In this document: positions 61,609-64,000 of the stretch, piece by piece
Numbering within the stretch: the first letter of the stretch is position 1
Layout of the letters: every line of letters begins with the position of its first letter
Assembly (NCBI GenBank): GCA_947489685.1
Contig: CANLEM010000001.1
Span: 806,001 to 870,000 of the forward strand
Reading direction: 5' to 3'
Length of the DNA stretch: 64,000 nucleotides
DNA from: an uncultured Aquimarina sp.
Lineage (GTDB): Bacteria > Bacteroidota > Bacteroidia > Flavobacteriales > Flavobacteriaceae
Made by a program: the position numbers and the translations under genes
The notes under the pieces: model-generated
The model's database searches: none
What the model saw: only the letters and a program-made list of their open reading frames with translations
What the model was told of the DNA's origin: nothing

Positions 61609-62355
61609 ATGAAGATATTAGTATGTATTAGCCATGTGCCAGACACGACTTCCAAAATTAATTTTACGGATGGTGATACTAAATTTGACACAAATGGGGT
61701 GCAATTTGTAATTAACCCTAATGACGAATTTGGATTAACTCGAGCAATGTGGTTTAAAGAAAAGCAGGGCGCATCTGTTGATGTGGTAAATGTTGGTGGC
61801 CCAGAAACCGAGCCTACATTGCGTAAAGCACTTGCTATTGGTGCAGATAATGCTATTAGAGTTAATACTGAAGCAACAGATGGTTTTTATGTAGCCAAAC
61901 AATTAGCTAAGGTTATTCAGGATGGAGGTTATGATCTTGTTATAGGAGGTAGAGAGTCTATTGATTATAATGGAGGTATGGTTCCGGGTATGGTTGCTGC
62001 TCTTACTGGAGCAAATTTTGTAAATACTTGTATCGGATTAGAAATTGATGGTAATACAGCCACAGCTACTCGCGAAATTGACGGAGGTAAAGAAACATCT
62101 ACTACAACGCTACCTTTGGTAGTAGGCGGACAAAAAGGTTTGGTTGAAGAGAGTGATCTTCGTATTCCGAACATGAGAGGTATCATGATGGCTCGTAAAA
62201 AACCACTTACAGTGGTTGACCCTGTAGATGTAGCCCAAGAAACTAAAGCGGTACAATTTCAAAAACCAGCTCCAAAAGGAGATGTGAAGTTAGTATCCCC
62301 AGACAACGTTCAGGAACTTATAGATTTATTACATAACGAAGCAAAAGCTATTTAA
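61609..62355 (+). CDS. etfB: Electron transfer flavoprotein beta subunit
   Basis: The product has 248 residues. MKILVCISHVPDTTSKINF and the FVINPNDEFGLTRAMWFKEK block open the fold; IGGRESIDYNGGMVPGMVAALTG near 112 and LPLVVGGQKGLVEESDLRIPNMRGIMMARKKPL near 167-199 are the ETF-beta signatures (AMP-binding side and recognition loop). It accepts electrons from acyl-CoA dehydrogenases as a heterodimer with EtfA. It starts 11 bases before etfA; a TACCTTCG (61564-61571) is a possible -7 element. Confidence 0.95.
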   Translation: MKILVCISHVPDTTSKINFTDGDTKFDTNGVQFVINPNDEFGLTRAMWFKEKQGASVDVVNVGGPETEPTLRKALAIGADNAIRVNTEATDGFYVAKQLAKVIQDGGYDLVIGGRESIDYNGGMVPGMVAALTGANFVNTCIGLEIDGNTATATREIDGGKETSTTTLPLVVGGQKGLVEESDLRIPNMRGIMMARKKPLTVVDPVDVAQETKAVQFQKPAPKGDVKLVSPDNVQELIDLLHNEAKAI

Positions 62356-62366
62356 AAGAAAAAAAT

Positions 62367-63335
62367 ATGTCAGTTTTAGTATATACAGAAAGTGAAGGAG
62401 GGAAGTTTAAAAAAGCGGCTTTCGAAGTAGCATCTTATGCAAAAGAGGTGGCTAATATGTTAGGAACAACCGTTACGGCTGTAAGTATAAATGGAGGAGC
62501 GAGTAGTGAGTTAGGTGCTTATGGTGTTGATAAAGTATTAGAGGTTAGTGATGATAAATTATCCGGATTTAGTGCAAAAGCATATGCAGATGTCGTAAAA
62601 CAAGCAGCAGAAAAAGAAGGAGCAAAAGTGGTTGTGGTAAGTTCTACAGCAGATAGTAAGTTTTTAGCGCCGTTATTGTCTGTAAATCTTAATGCAGGTT
62701 ATGCTTCAAATGTAGTTGGGTTACCCGAAAGTACATCTCCATTTACAGTTAAGCGAACCGCTTTTACAAATAAGGCATTTAATATTACAGAGATGTCTAC
62801 TGATGTTAAAGTAATTGGATTGTCAAATAATGCATTTGGATTAAAAGAAAATTCGGGAGCTGCTTCGGCCGAAGCGTTTTCGCCTTCTTTATCTGATGCA
62901 GATTTTGGTGTAAGCGTTACCGCTGTAGATAAGGCTACAGATAAGGTTTCTATTGCTGATGCCGATATTGTTGTCTCTGGAGGACGTGGATTAAAAGGAC
63001 CAGAAAACTGGGGATTGATAGAAGATCTAGCCAACGTTTTGGGAGCAGCTACAGCTTGTTCAAAACCAGTGAGTGATATGGGGTGGAGACCTCATAGCGA
63101 ACATGTAGGGCAGACAGGAAAACCTGTGGCTTCAAATCTTTATATTGCAATAGGAGTTTCTGGGGCAATTCAGCACCTTGCAGGGATTAATGCAAGTAAG
63201 GTGAAGGTGGTTATAAACAACGACCCCGAAGCACCTTTCTTTAAAGCTGCAGACTATGGAATTGTAGGAGATGCTTTTGATGTCGTGCCAAAACTTATTG
63301 AAAAATTAAAGGAATTTAAGGCGAATAACGCATAA
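62367..63335 (+). CDS. etfA: Electron transfer flavoprotein alpha subunit
   Basis: The product has 322 residues. The FAD-binding domain is shown by VVSGGRGLKGPENWGLIEDLANVLGAATACSKPVSDMGWRPHSEHVGQTGKPV near 206-260, followed by IAIGVSGAIQHLAGI and the VVINNDPEAPFF segment, the classical ETF-alpha signature. Expressed together with etfB (11-base gap) and closed by a clear terminator. Confidence 0.96.
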   Translation: MSVLVYTESEGGKFKKAAFEVASYAKEVANMLGTTVTAVSINGGASSELGAYGVDKVLEVSDDKLSGFSAKAYADVVKQAAEKEGAKVVVVSSTADSKFLAPLLSVNLNAGYASNVVGLPESTSPFTVKRTAFTNKAFNITEMSTDVKVIGLSNNAFGLKENSGAASAEAFSPSLSDADFGVSVTAVDKATDKVSIADADIVVSGGRGLKGPENWGLIEDLANVLGAATACSKPVSDMGWRPHSEHVGQTGKPVASNLYIAIGVSGAIQHLAGINASKVKVVINNDPEAPFFKAADYGIVGDAFDVVPKLIEKLKEFKANNA

Positions 63336-63360
63336 TTTTCATAAATTGTGCCCAATTAAG

Positions 63361-63409
63361 GGCTGTTTGAACCTAGGTAAAAGTCCATTTGTTCAAACAG
63401 CCTTTTTTT
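63361..63409 (+). terminator. Terminator of etfBA
   Basis: Perfect 12-bp stem GGCTGTTTGAAC (63361-63372) / GTTCAAACAGCC (63391-63402), 18-nt loop, then a T-run. Confidence 0.88.
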
Positions 63410-63422
63410 ATTGAAAAATGTT

Positions 63423-64000
63423 ATGAGTTTAGTTCGACTGAACATAAAAGGGATATCATATAGTCAAACCCAAAATGGGGCATATGCTCTAATCCTTAGT
63501 GAGATGGATGGAGAAAGAAAGTTACCTATAGTAATAGGTGCTTTTGAAGCACAATCTATAGCAATAGCTTTAGAAAAAGAGATTAAACCTCCTCGTCCGT
63601 TAACACATGATCTTTTTAAAAATTTTGCCGATCGATTTGATGTGGTAGTAAAACAAGTTATCATTCATAAATTAGTGGATGGCGTATTTTACTCTAGTAT
63701 TATCTGTGAGAGAGATAAAATTGAAGAGATTATAGATGCGCGAACAAGTGATGCTATTGCATTGGCGCTTCGTTTTCAGGCTCCCATATTTACCTATAAA
63801 AATATTTTGGATCAGGCAGGGATTTATCTTAAGGTAAACCCTAAGAAAGACGATGAAAATGATCCTGAAAGTTTGTTGGTCGATGAATTAGTTTCTGATG
63901 ATGTTGAAATGGTAGGTAAAGAAACTAGTTATAAGGATTTATCTTTGGAGGAGTTAAATAAAATGCTGGACCAAGCGGTTAACAATGAAGACTATGAATT
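63423..64000 (+). CDS. Bifunctional nuclease (BFN, DUF151) family protein, 3' end cut
   Basis: The frame opens with ATG at 63423 (MSLVRLNIKGISYSQTQNGAYALIL) and runs off the right edge with 192 visible residues. The BFN core is seen in ERKLPIVIGAFEAQSIAIALEKEIKPPRPLTHDLF near 33-66 and in CERDKIEEIIDARTSDAIALALRFQAPIF near 97. The visible C-terminal part is acidic (KKDDENDPESLLVDEL) and leads into a probable UVR-like helix (LSLEELNKMLDQAV). Members of this family with a UVR domain are common in Bacteroidetes; the nuclease activity is described only for plant relatives. Confidence 0.88.
   Translation, partial: MSLVRLNIKGISYSQTQNGAYALILSEMDGERKLPIVIGAFEAQSIAIALEKEIKPPRPLTHDLFKNFADRFDVVVKQVIIHKLVDGVFYSSIICERDKIEEIIDARTSDAIALALRFQAPIFTYKNILDQAGIYLKVNPKKDDENDPESLLVDELVSDDVEMVGKETSYKDLSLEELNKMLDQAVNNEDYE

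Overview
The window comes from a low-GC member of the Bacteroidetes, most likely a marine Flavobacteriaceae (Aquimarina-like; the genus is a guess). The evidence is family content: a T9SS-associated PorG-like barrel, paired OmpH genes beside bamA, a FolK-deoxynucleoside kinase fusion, DUF6090, DUF6089 and DUF5686 families. Promoters follow the Bacteroidetes pattern TTG - about 18 nt - TAnnTTTG, and Shine-Dalgarno sites are scarce.

Layout. 1-6840: an accessory array of five single genes, all on the minus strand: a DUF6090-type protein (cut by the window edge), a secreted alpha/beta hydrolase, an amidohydrolase, a 1068-residue HD plus Hsp90-like ATPase protein and a lipocalin-like lipoprotein. 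Every gene is separated from the next by a folded repeat. The bases flanking each fully visible gene are inverted repeats specific to that gene. This is the architecture of integron gene cassettes with attC sites, but the sites do not fit the canonical attC consensus and no integrase is visible; it is the best candidate for an undescribed system here. 6900-11300: a von Willebrand A lipoprotein and a LytS/LytTR-type two-component pair. 11300-19400: murI, two ompH genes, bamA, uppS, porG, nadK and a CBS-domain gene, a conserved envelope-biogenesis cluster. 19400-27900: pdxJ, an esterase, a FadL-type porin, an SGNH lipoprotein, a small membrane protein, then tig, clpP and clpX.

28000-37400: a small secreted protein, a GH3 family enzyme, DUF2797, a PLP decarboxylase, a LysE exporter, and a tandem duplication of a two-gene module of secreted proteins of unknown function. 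37500-47200: an AsmA-type protein, a queuosine precursor transporter, folK-dNK, a membrane dipeptidase, a TrmH-type methyltransferase, mutS, and tRNA-Gly and tRNA-Leu genes.

47200-54650: mixed accessory genes (lipoprotein, pentapeptide-repeat membrane protein, methyltransferase, nitroreductase, Ala-rich 11-residue-repeat lipoprotein). They are followed by a LexA-like S24 repressor divergent from a DNA-repair operon. In that operon the radical-SAM gene is reduced to an N-terminal remnant while its partner (TIGR03915) is intact. Two TGGAA-N3-TTCCA operators lie between the two sides. 54650-64000: membrane and soluble pyrophosphatases side by side, a DUF5686 outer-membrane protein, the pyruvate dehydrogenase E1 beta subunit, etfB-etfA and the start of a bifunctional-nuclease family gene.

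Several starts were moved from the longest reading frame to an internal ATG because the longer frame overlaps a neighbour, a promoter or a signal peptide; these cases are stated in the entries.
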